Part shown: one piece after another, positions 55,065 through 64,000 of the stretch
Position numbering within the stretch: the first letter of the stretch is position 1
How the letters are laid out: every line of letters begins with the position of its first letter
NCBI GenBank assembly: GCA_006386115.1
Contig: VFIW01000010.1
Coordinates: forward strand, 620,001-684,000
Length of the DNA stretch: 64,000 nt
Source of the DNA: Globisporangium splendens
Taxonomy: Eukaryota > Oomycota > Peronosporomycetes > Pythiales > Pythiaceae
Direction of reading: 5' to 3'
Position numbers and translations under genes: made by a program
Notes under the pieces: generated by a model
Seen by the model: only the letters and a program-made list of their open reading frames with translations
Databases searched by the model: none
What the model was told of the DNA's origin: nothing

Positions 55065-56955
55065 CTACGGTTTCTTGTTCAGCCATGCAAACTTGAAGCT
55101 GAAATCATATCCTACAGTCCCAGCAGCGATGAGAGAATCCCGTGTGAATTTGACAACAGGATGGGGAAGACTTACCAAAATGGTCGAGTGAGTTTTGCAC
55201 CGTAAATGAAAACCACGTGAGCAGCTTCGTCTGCACGAGGTTCGATTGCCGCTCGAGCACAAACGACAACTGCTTGAGCGTGGCGATTCGCATCCGTCGG
55301 TGAATTATGATGCTGATCACCACGAACGACACGATCTCGAGGCCAGCGTAGAGCAAGACATTCGAAATCGTTCGCTTGAGCTCGCTGGTATCGATTGTTG
55401 CGATCTGCTTGTAGTACGCACGGTTCTCCAAGTGATACACCGCGACGATGTAAGCGCCTGCATCGGATTGCCACCACACAACAAATAAATGAGTGTGCTT
55501 TATGTCGAGAAGCAAACACAAAAAGCAAGAGGGCATCAACATGAATGGCGTACGTACTGTAAATGATCGGGACAATTACTTCGACGTATTCGATGGGCAC
55601 CACGAATTCGATCATGGACAAGAGGTTGGTGACACGCTGGACGAATGCTAGTCGCTCGCTTCCGTTTGTGAGCAAATCATTGGGCTTACTGGGTGCATCC
55701 CGTGGTCCACGAGTCCACGCATTCCCCGTCTGAGCTGCGTTGCTGTAGTCTTCCTTGGCTGCGAGTAAACTCTCCTGGGGTTTGCCGTTACAAAGCGCTA
55801 AAGTAGCTGAAGACTCGTCGGTGTGCTGACCAGGAAGAGAACACACTGGGGTGACGGACACGACAAATACGGAGGTTTGTCGACTGCTCATCATCCCCCG
55901 CATCTGTGGTTTCGACCTCGGCCGTCGAAATGCTGCTGCGCCGCTATGCAGGCAAGATTCCCGAAGGGACGGATGAGTTCGGATCCGTTCGTCTTCCTCA
56001 ATGATGCACATAGCAACCTCAACTGCTGTCTTGCCGAGCCATGCGTGACCCTTTGGGATTGCACGCAGGAAGCGTCTCGCCTGTACATTGGTTGCATTAA
56101 GCTCGAGTAGTGAAGCAGCCATTTGTATCCAGTCGGCAGCCACGACCACTACTGTTGTCGAGACGGATGACGATCGCTGCATGCAGCTAGCCACGTAGAT
56201 TGCATTGAAGAACTCGACGTTGATGATGACATTCTCGGGCTTCTTGTCGTCGTACTCTCCCATGAAGCGACTGATCCAGTTCTTGAACACGAGCTTGAGT
56301 ACGGGCAAGAGCACGACGTAGTATTTCTGCGCTGAAGGATCAATCGCATTGAAGCCGTAAATGAACGCTGGGTAGGCGAGTGACATCAAGATTTGACCGT
56401 ACAGCATGCCTATAGCGTTGCCGAGATCGTTCCGCACTTGCTCATTTGAGCGGATGACGCTACCAAACGAGTACGCGAACATGGCAACAATGATGGCTTC
56501 CCAGACGAAGACACCCTCAGCGAGCGTGAACGGAAGAGGGAACCCGATCGCGTGGGTCAGCATGTACTCGAAGGCGATGGCGCCGGCAGATGCAACGTTC
56601 GCGATGACGTGTATGTGGCGGAGCTGGAGCGACAAGCCCAGGACGGTCGTTCGGAATTGCTCCAACATTGTGTACGAGATCAACATCGTGACGAAGTAGT
56701 TACGCACCCAGTAGACGTAGTTCGCGTTCGTGCCTGCATCTGCCGGTGCGAGTGGGATGCAATCCGTCAGCGTTACCAGTACGAGGCATGGCAGTGGCGT
56801 CGACAAACACACCATGACTATGCGGAGTATGCTCGCTTGCTTACTATACGCGTCCAGGTCACGCAAGCGCGACAGAGAGTACTGGCCATGAGATCGACCT
56901 GCCGTGCCGACTACCCGTCGTAAACGCGCCGGAGATGGGGTACGAGCGCGGCCAT
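55065..56955 (-). CDS. Multi-pass membrane protein of an oomycete-type family, most complete copy
   Basis: Three exons (56955-55558, 55457-55176, 55111-55065), about 570 residues if the frame is continuous. The start is MAALVPHLRRVYD; the frame then breaks at about 56,910 (GGG followed by TAG), and the next frame runs VVGTAGRSHGQYSLSRLRDL onwards. One missing base would join them. About nine hydrophobic helices follow, with conserved-looking LKLVFKNWISRFMGEYDDKK, EFFNAIYVASCMQ, EFVVPIEYVEVIVPIIYS, VYHLENRAYYKQI and LKQLSFVLERQ, and a last exon ending GYDFSFKFAWLNKKP. I remember similar proteins in Phytophthora, often in clusters, with no known function. Decayed copies lie on both sides. Whether this one is functional depends on the base at ~56,910. 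Confidence 0.6.
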
Positions 56956-57895
56956 GACTCGAAGTGTCCGATAGAGTCCAATCGATGGAAGCAGCGGCTG
57001 AGGTGTTGTGCCAGTCGGCGCGTGCGAGAAAATGGGCCGAGCGATTAACCTTTCTCTGGGCTCTGCTTTTTCTGCGACTTCGACGTCGGCCAGCGAAACC
57101 TGGCAGTGATAACAGTCGAACGCATCTGCTGATTTGGCGCCACTATTCATAGAATTTCGTCCCATGCTCAGCGACACATTGGACGGTGATCCTCGGATAG
57201 TGACGAAAGGATCTCCCTCTATACACCATCACAGGAATAGATGCTTGCATTTTCGAGCGGCGGAGAATCTGGCACAATATAGTGATGCGATCGGAGATCC
57301 CTTGTTCTGATGCAAGGCAAAAATACGCGCATTCTGGTTTACCCTTACGCCTCAACGCAAAGCCTGTCTCGGCGTGCGATTCTTTCTCCGTGGAAAATGC
57401 ACTGAAGGGTGCACGTCGAATGGGACGTGCCGAGATGCTGGACGTGGATCGTTGCCTTCAATAAACAGATATGGCAAGTCGCAAGACGTACGCAATGGAT
57501 GGTGCAGTGTGCGAGGAGCATCTCGCTGCCGTGTGCTTTCTACACGAGAATCGGTCCAAGGGGTGCACGAAAGCAGCATCGACACAGACAAATGATGAAA
57601 GGCGTCGTCAGTTTCATGTAAAAGCATCGAAAGAAAAGGTTTTCGACCGAGATTGTGACCCAAATAATGCGAAATGGAGCCCCGAACCTTATCTGTAAAC
57701 GATCTACTCATGAATTGTGAGCTCTTGCCTTGAGCGCTTACCACTTGCGTCTAAACAACTACCTGTGTGAATGGAATGTGAAACGGGATTAATTGGCGAT
57801 GACCTCTGTCGGCCACTTTCTTGTCTGTGTAGCAACACACCGATAGGCTAAGGTCTGCGCTTGGCAATGCCTAAAACAAAGAAGTCCCCAGCCAA
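56956..57895. other. Intergenic region
   Basis: About 940 bases between the complete membrane-family gene and the small third remnant. A frame in phase with the VVGTAG segment stays open on the minus strand back to about 57,140, but without an ATG. No other feature recognised. Confidence 0.35.
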
Positions 57896-58143
57896 CTACG
57901 GCTTTTTCTTGAGCTGCGCAAACTCGAAGCTGAAATCGTACCCTGCAATTGTCAACAGCCGTGAGCAATTATAAGCAAACATGCGTGATTTAACTACAAA
58001 GAGAGAGAAGAGCGGTCAACGTGCCATAGTGCTCGAGAGAGCACTGAACTGCGAAGAAGAACCAGGTGAACAACTCCGAGTGTGCGAGACTCGACTGCCG
58101 CTCGAATACAAACGGCAGCTGCTTGAGCGTGGTAATACGCACA
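57896..58143 (-). pseudogene. Third remnant of the membrane family (end of exon 2 and last exon)
   Basis: Only the 3' part remains. RITTLKQLPFVFERQSSLAH and FTWFFFAVQCSLEHYG match the end of exon 2 of the complete copy. The last exon GYDFSFEFAQLKKKP with its stop and CAG acceptor is preserved at 57896-57945. The exon 2 donor that is GTAAGT in the complete copy reads GCACGT here, so splicing is probably lost. Upstream of 58,143 the similarity stops. Confidence 0.7.
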
Positions 58144-58623
58144 GAATCGCACAATCTGATCGGGTGTTTTTGTTTATCGAGCAATCCAGCAAGCATCAAT
58201 TTCCGGAGGACTTCACCAGCCGCATGGCACTGAAAACGCCTACCGACAATTGTCAAATGCTCTACCAAAATTTGACGTCAAGCCGGTATTGGAGACTCCC
58301 CACTGCAGTCCCAAAACACGCGAGCGCCATGAGAGAAGTACAAGACGTAAGCGATGGTGGCGCTTAATCTTGCTGTGGCATCGGATGATAACATACAACA
58401 CCTGGATGACTTTACACATCCAGGAATTTGTGATATTATCAGCCGATCTCATAACCTGGTTGACTCTTGCTTCTTTTCTAGCTCAGCGTTAAACAGTGGA
58501 GGCAAAATTGATGTCATATTACCAACTTGGCTTTCACGAGAGTAGCACGATGCTCAGTATACGCCACGCACCAGAATACAAAGATACACTTGAAAGGCGT
58601 TGTCGCCTCGTCTCCGATTTGAC
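58144..58623. other. Intergenic region
   Basis: About 480 bases between the third membrane-family remnant and the end of aquaglyceroporin B. I see nothing in it. Confidence 0.35.
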
Positions 58624-59514
58624 TCAGAAGAAGCGCTGCGGACCGACTTTGGCCGGATGGTGCGCCAGGATCAGCAGGATGTACACTGCAGCACCGGCAA
58701 TCCCCCCAGCGATTGGCGCAACGATCGGGATCCAGAAGTAGTGGCCATTCGCGCTGAAGACGCCATCGTAGCCCACAATCGCGAGCATGAGGCGCGGACC
58801 GAAGTCACGTGCCGGATTGAGTGCTGCCGACGAAATCAGTGAGAAAGCCATGCCAATTCCGACGACAAGAATGCCAACGCAACTCGGGAAACTCGGGACC
58901 ACGGTTGGACGGTTCTTCTCGTCGGAAAGCGCGAGTAAGCAGCACAAGAGCACCGCTGTTGCACAGAATTCCGTCAAAAATGCCGATCCATGGTTCACAT
59001 ACTGGTTCGGATGCGTGTAGAAGATCACGCCTGTCGTCGTCTTCGTCGGATCCGCCACGTGAAGAATCTGGTAGTACATGGCGTAGATCATCAGCGATGC
59101 CACGAATGCGCCGAGCACCTGTGCGATAACATACCCGGGGACCTTTTTCCACGGGAGCACGCCATAGACAGCGAGCGTGAGTGTGATCGCAGGATTGATG
59201 TGGCTGAAACTCACACTGCCGCCGACATGCATTGCGAGCATCACACCGATACCCCAGCCGATCGTGACGCTCAGATAGTCCCCGGCTGCAGCTTTTGAAA
59301 GAACAACTTGTGCATTCACGCCAAGTCCGAAGGCGACACAGATGAACGTGCTAAGAAACTCGGCGAGGCATTCGCGAACGTGTAGATTCTTGACGACAAA
59401 GGGGAATTGAGGGGGAGTAACTGCATTCGCTTCATCTTCGTGTGTGAACAGATCCTTCTGGGCTTCTTCGATCGCACGGTAGTCTTGGGACACGCGAGAC
59501 TCGTCGGTATCCAT
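58624..59514 (-). CDS. Aquaglyceroporin (MIP family), copy B
   Basis: 296 residues, single exon. NPA boxes are HINPAIT and ALNPARD as in copy A, with the same glycerol-type Asp. Pore helices and loops (GYDGVFSANGHYFWIPIVAP, NRPTVVPSFPSCVGILVVGIG) are almost the same as in A; the cytosolic N-terminus (MDTDESRVSQDYRAIEEAQK) and helix 6 differ. The frame opens upstream but the first ATG is at 59514. Same strand as A and the three membrane-family copies, so one segmental duplication may have made the block. Third-position base use is less G/C-biased than in A, which points to weaker expression or a different history (inference). Confidence 0.95.
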   Translation of the reverse strand: MDTDESRVSQDYRAIEEAQKDLFTHEDEANAVTPPQFPFVVKNLHVRECLAEFLSTFICVAFGLGVNAQVVLSKAAAGDYLSVTIGWGIGVMLAMHVGGSVSFSHINPAITLTLAVYGVLPWKKVPGYVIAQVLGAFVASLMIYAMYYQILHVADPTKTTTGVIFYTHPNQYVNHGSAFLTEFCATAVLLCCLLALSDEKNRPTVVPSFPSCVGILVVGIGMAFSLISSAALNPARDFGPRLMLAIVGYDGVFSANGHYFWIPIVAPIAGGIAGAAVYILLILAHHPAKVGPQRFF

Positions 59515-61506
59515 TGCTGACAAGTTTGAAAGTTTGACGGCCGAGTCGGAGCTGCTTGGGGCGAGCAAAGTAAATTTGACAATGTGTGGTTTGCAGTTCA
59601 CAATGTGAGTAGCTATGCACAAGGAATGTGCCACCGTGTCCTACGCTGGCGTTTATCTCCAGGTAGGGTTTCATTCCACGTCAGAATTCTCTTCATTCTT
59701 GGTTTTCTTCACGTGCCCCGCAATCACAGGTGAAGGAGGAGTTTATGCCAGATGCGTGGAAGCCTTTCCACTCGCAATTTCACGACAGTGCGGTAAGAAG
59801 CAGAGAAGAGATACCTCTCGTGCCTACACAAGTGTCCGATAGATGCAAGCCATCAACAGAATCCGCAGGTTGCATTTGGAGTGATTGGTTTAGCACGCGA
59901 ACGCTGAGAAGGGGAGACTGAGAGGGGGAGACAAGGGACCGAGATGAGTGTGCAAGCATCAACTTGAAGCTTGCAGTGCACACGAGAAAGTACTTTCGTT
60001 AAAACACATTTTCTCGTGACACTCATGTACCTTTCCGTTTGATGAGTGAAACGGATCCTGACTCGGATCGGATCCAATCTTGCTGAAATCAGTGCACGAG
60101 CGCATACCTTTCGCTCCTCGTGTCGGAAGAACGGTAGGACACCAAGGGTGATAGCAATGAAGCGTTAAGATTGTTTCGGCTTACACAGAGGCATGCCGTA
60201 AACACCTGTCACATTCAAAGTTGCTGCTCTTCCTGACTTCCAACGGTCATGCCGTAAACAATCACAACGTGCGGTAGGTCTGTTTCCCTCCCTGCTTGAA
60301 CATCAGAGTCAAATGTTCAGCGTTTTATCGACACACAAATGCGCTGATCAGCGAGGTTGAGACGGGCCAAGGAGTTCGTCAGATTTCATTTGGCACAGGC
60401 AGGCGGCAGTTGCCCAAAGCGACTGCTCCACTGCTTTCAGCTTCTTCGTTTCACTCAGCGCAAGGGACTGGTTGACTTCTTCTTTTATGTTTTTCTCGTC
60501 GTGCAGGCTCAAGCAACGAAAGTCGAACTGACACCGTGGAAAAGTGGAAGCGTGCATTCTGCAATCCACCTCCTGACTGCGAAGTGTGATTCCAAGGGTT
60601 GCCGCCTGGAGTGCCAAGCGACGACGAGCGTCGCCTGTCAAGCGCATCCAACGCAGAATCTCCCCCCGCGGAGACGGATGCACTGACCACGATCAAGCCA
60701 TGCTGTGCCTACCGACCGCGTCCGGACTCGTGCATGTGATTGTCCTGAGCGCTCGTGTCCGAATGTAGGTTGTCTTCGTTCAAGTACTTCGGCGATTGTA
60801 ACGCGGTCATGAATCCGAATTTTTTGCCCATGGGTCTCCGTGGCTGCTTTGGTTGCGTAATTCAAGCGTTGTCCCCAGGATATGAAGCCGTCACCAAAGA
60901 AAGCTCCGTCGGCTGTTGCAGGTGTCCCTGCGCTTTGCATATTTGCCTGTTTGAGGATATCTTGTCGGCTTTAGACGTAACGCAATATACCTCACTGAAA
61001 ACTAAAACGGAGGCGTGGGGCATGACTTCAGCGTCCAATTTCACTCAAGAAAACGCCGAAGTTGACTGGGTGCGTGTCTTCCCGATGCTTCCAAACTAAG
61101 CGAGTAAGACTTGCTCGTTCTTACGCTGTCGCTCATTCAGCACAGATTTGAAAAAGGCTAAGAGGATCAATGTATTGACAAGGATCTAGTTACGTAACCT
61201 CTTGCACGCATTCGCCCAGAAGCGGCATGTGGCCAGAACAGATCGATGCAACTTATGCAATGGATCCAGCAGGTCCATTTGAAGCTCGTGCTATCATGTA
61301 CTGAAATAAGTGTATTTTCAGTATCAACAAATTCTCATTTTAAAGTGGAGCTTCGATCGAAGGTTCGACCGAAGCAAGCCAAGTAGCATCCACTGCTGTA
61401 GCAGCGGCATGATAGGAGCATGACTTTCAAGTTGTAATTCGCTTTTCCTTTGGACATCTACTACTCAAGCCCAAGCCTTTCCTGACACTTAATCCGACAT
61501 GCTGAG
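59515..61506. other. Gene-poor region
   Basis: About 2 kb with no convincing gene. Open frames of up to ~110 codons on both strands (60,350-60,690; 60,755-61,099) either lack ATG or have no recognisable content. The left end holds the promoter of aquaglyceroporin B. A 13-base direct repeat lies at 60192-60260. Confidence 0.4.
60192..60260 (+). repeat. Direct repeat of CATGCCGTAAACA
   Basis: CATGCCGTAAACA occurs at 60192-60204 and again at 60248-60260, 56 bases apart. The inner GTAAAC recalls the core of the promoter motif near SNF8-SAR1. It is 700 bases from the aquaglyceroporin B start, so a role is only a guess. Confidence 0.35.
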
Positions 61507-62160
61507 TTAGTTGTCGTCCGAGGTGGAGGCTGGAGTAGGCGTCATCATCGCTGTCGCCGCCTTCTTTTTACCCTTCTTAGGCTTCTTGGGTTCGCACTTG
61601 ATGGACGTCTTGTCAGCCGCATTGGCATTGTCGTCGCCACCACCATCCTCGGACGCCACTGGGACTGGTGACTCAACCGCCAACTTGGCGATTGACGCCG
61701 TCATGATCTCCGTAGAGTTGCTGACCACGTCGTATTCAGCACCAATGGCGTCGCTGTGCAGGCTGCAGGACTCCTTCCCGACTGGCATGCAATTCTTGTA
61801 CATTTGCCACGAGTATTTGTTGCCGATAAGACAAACTCCGAGCCAATACCAACGCAGAGTGCACGTCGTCTTGCAGGACGAGTAGTCGATCTTGAAGGTC
61901 TTGCCAGGGAATTCGGAGTGGCAGTTGGTGTCCTTCATCACCCGCGTGTTGTCGAGTCAAACCTCGCACGGTCCATCGCGCGTGTACCCCGTGGAGCGAA
62001 TCGTAGTCGCGGATGGAATCTGCTGATGCTCACCGTTCTTGTTGGTCATGCCACATTCCAAGTCGGCACCCGAAGCGGTGACCTTGTACGCGCTCTTGTC
62101 GTCCATGAAGGCACGCAGTGAGCTAAGCACAACGAGTGTCAAACCAAAACGGCAGACCAA
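61507..62160 (-). pseudogene. Cysteine-rich, probably secreted protein, interrupted by in-frame TGA
   Basis: One frame reads as a secreted cysteine-rich protein: a hydrophobic leader (RFGLTLVVLSSLRAF), then DKSAYKVTASGADLECGMTN, TRDGPCEV, a TGA at 61957-61959, and on in the same frame LDNTRVMKDTNCHSEFPGKT, SSCKTTCTLRWYWLGVC, NCMPVGKESC, ending in an acidic then Lys-rich tail (KKPKKGKKKA). About ten Cys lie across both parts. No ATG precedes the leader in frame (it starts at TTG). The TGA stands where a Trp (TGG) would read well: CEV-x-LDNTRV. The lack of ATG and the stop suggest a pseudogene. A downstream ATG could give a 144-residue protein without a signal peptide. Family not recognised. 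Confidence 0.55.
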
Positions 62161-62712
62161 GCGAAGAGCTACGCTGTCAATGCAGCAACAAGAGATATAC
62201 GTACGTCCCTTCGTTCACCATCCCAGATGGATTATGGGAAACGAGAGACTTTTCTAAAGATCACATCTGGATGCCAGTCAGTCAGTTGCAATATCTCAGA
62301 TTGAAATGCTGGATCACCAAGGGCATGACATTTTTATCACTGGGATGCTCAGCAGCGGTGCCGAAGGAATGCTGGACCGAGGGTTCGTCATTGCGCGATT
62401 TCTCAGCTCAAGTTGTCCTCAAGGTGCGTCAAAAGTGACGTTTGCCGCTGAACACCAGCCAGCCAGCACAGCTAGAAAGAACTGAGAAACGCCCCTTTTA
62501 TAGCACCGATTTAGAGGAAAATGCACCTCTACAAGACGCATCTCTTCTATTTTTTGAATAGAAGAGAGCACAATTCTCTTTTAAGAGAGTTGCGACCTCC
62601 CGTTTCTACCTTCGTGCAACCTACACCAACCCTCCGAATCATTTGTCGAGTGTCACCATCACTCTTGATCACAGCGTTTTGGCGGGAAGACTGAGCAATA
62701 ATTTGACTCGAC
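62161..62712. other. Intergenic region upstream of PLK4-like kinase
   Basis: About 550 bases. It contains a strong inverted repeat (62541-62567) and several CTCTT/AAGAG words after it. No gene was seen. Confidence 0.4.
62541..62567. repeat. 11-bp perfect inverted repeat (hairpin)
   Basis: TCTCTTCTATT and AATAGAAGAGA form a perfect 11-base stem with a TTTTG loop, about 145 bases upstream of the PLK4-like start codon. A second, smaller inverted repeat (CTCTTTTAAGAG) follows at about 62577-62588. Either a hairpin in the 5' leader or a dimeric factor site is possible. Confidence 0.5.
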
Positions 62713-64000
62713 ATGGCAGCGCAGCACGAGGACGCGCCACCGCGGAGCATCAACGTACGTGCCGCCTATCAAGTGCTGCTGCTGCTGCTGACGTATAATG
62801 TGTGCTGTGTGTATGTGTGCGTGCGTGTTGCATGCAACCGTGTGCGTTTGCTGTCATTCTGCAGGACTTTACGCTGCTGGAGTTCCTCGGAGAGGGCTCG
62901 ACAGCGCATGTGTACCTGGCGGAGCCGCGTGAAAATGTCGACGTGCGCTATGGCAATGAGAATGAGGATGAAAGAGATGACCGTGTGGCGATCAAAGTGA
63001 TCGACAAGCTGCTCGTGCGTCATGCGCAGTTGGAGAACAAGATCCAACAGGAGATGGTGCTCCACGCGCAACTGCAGCACCCCAACGTCCTGCGCGTTCT
63101 GGTGCGCCATTGTTATATGCAGGCATAGAGGTGCTGAGCTGTCTTATATATACTGTTGCGCTATCCGAATGATTTGAACACGCAGGAAGTGTTTGAGGAC
63201 GCGCGCAATTACTACATGGTGCTGGAATACTGCGAGCAGCGCTCCGTGGCGGCGATGGTCAAGGCGCTTCCCGACCGGAAGCTCGACGAGCGCACGGCCA
63301 AGCGCTTCTTCTACGAGGTAAAATGCAAGAACAGCAGCAATAGTTTAGAGATGCTGTCTTCCGTGGAGCTTCGATCTTTCCCCACTGCCCATGTTTATCC
63401 ATGCATGAGTATGTTCTTTCTGCTGTCACGCGTAGATGGTGTCTGGTGTCGCGTACCTGCATGCGAACGGCGTGCTGCATCGAGACCTCAAGCTCGCCAA
63501 TTTGCTGCTGACGCGCGACTCCCACGTCAAGATCTCGGATTTTGGCCTCGCCACGCGCTCGAGGTACGCTTGTCATTTGCGAAGGGTGTTGAACAATATG
63601 TCGTGTATAAGAACGGCATGGTCAGATGACAAGGATTGTGCTGCTGTTACATTGCATTCCTGTTTAAAGCGACGACCACATGACTGTCTGTGGTACGCCG
63701 AATTTCATCGCGCCGGAAATCCTGGCGAACGAGGCAGCGTACAGCGTGGCCGTCGACATGTGGTCGCTCGGGTGCATTCTCTACTGCTTGCTGATCGGGA
63801 AGGCGCCGTTCGAAGGCCGCAAAGTCAGCGAAACACTCGCGAATGTGGCGAATGCAAATAGCGACGACCTTGTGTTCGCAACAGGCTTTTCGGCCTCGGC
63901 AAGCGACTTGATCAAGCGATTATTGACTCCGGTAAGTGTATTTTGTGTATGCGAGAAACGACAGCATTTCGTTTCAAAGATAAATTGTATTGACCGCATG
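62713..64000 (+). CDS. PLK4 (SAK)-like protein kinase, 3' end beyond right edge
   Basis: Five exons in the window (62713-62754, 62865-63101, 63186-63317, 63436-63563, 63670-63931), all in phase, about 255 residues, then a donor GTAAGT and an intron that leaves the window. Exon 1 is the short [14 protein letters not shown]. Kinase motifs: GEGSTAHVY (glycine loop), [41 protein letters not shown] and [19 protein letters not shown]. The activation loop and the LLIGxxPF block resemble PLK4, the master regulator of centriole duplication. An acidic insert (about 30 residues, [18 protein letters not shown]) separates glycine loop from the VAIK strand; this is longer than in human PLK4. Intron 4 uses an AAG acceptor. 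The polo-box domains needed to confirm PLK4 would lie outside the window. Confidence 0.8.

Noticed and set aside
61957..61959. The TGA read as selenocysteine.
   Set aside because: The position fits Trp better, no selenocysteine insertion element was found by eye, and the gene also lacks an ATG, so decay is simpler.
1..64000. tRNA, rRNA, snRNA genes and intact transposons.
   Set aside because: Looked for by eye on both strands (clover-leaf arms, long terminal repeats, transposase or reverse-transcriptase motifs); nothing convincing was seen. A covariance-model search would be needed to exclude small RNAs.

Overview
The window is nuclear DNA of a protist-type eukaryote, most probably an oomycete (Stramenopila). 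The signs are small spliceosomal GT-AG introns (most 64-150 nt, donors often GTACGT, GTAAGT or GTGCGT, branch-like CTAAC/CTGAC boxes before the acceptor), close gene spacing on both strands, very long exons in repeat proteins, and a gene set that fits oomycetes: aquaglyceroporins, degenerate PhoD-like phosphatase modules, and a multi-pass membrane family that I associate with Phytophthora and Pythium. Genus cannot be told from the sequence alone. There is no sign of prokaryotic operons, CRISPR arrays or an intact transposon.

Left part (1-21.5 kb): a very large armadillo/HEAT-like protein that leaves the left edge; a Bax-inhibitor-1 (TMBIM) membrane protein; an SRR1-domain protein; a CAMK-type kinase with a split PH-like domain; a TMCO3-like CPA2 cation/proton antiporter; a DUF1295 (steroid 5-alpha-reductase fold) membrane protein; a small SAM-methyltransferase-like protein; and a CWC2-type splicing factor that carries extra RanBP2 zinc finger and WW domains at its N-terminus.

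Middle part (21.6-49.6 kb): a small PPxY membrane protein, a kinase with an atypical catalytic loop, a U1-C/ZMAT5-like zinc finger, the ESCRT-II subunit SNF8/VPS22 divergent from the COPII GTPase SAR1, a kinesin-12-like motor convergent with a USP32-like deubiquitinase, a 9-kb gene with four degenerate PhoD-like phosphatase modules behind an EF-hand-like start, and the elongation factor ELF1/ELOF1. ELF1 is split into three short exons, none of which stands out as a long open frame.

Right part (50-64 kb): a gene-poor accessory block with two aquaglyceroporin paralogues flanking one fairly complete and two decayed copies of a membrane-protein family, then a broken gene for a cysteine-rich protein (frame interrupted by TGA), then the 5' part of a PLK4-like kinase that leaves the right edge.

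The genes are mostly unrelated housekeeping and signalling genes that do not form one pathway; the membrane-traffic pair (SNF8/SAR1) and the aquaporin block are the only clear contextual groupings. Exon models were built by hand from splice signals and reading frame. Several single-base frame breaks (near 39,827, 41,010, 42,921 and 56,910) may be assembly errors or true decay.
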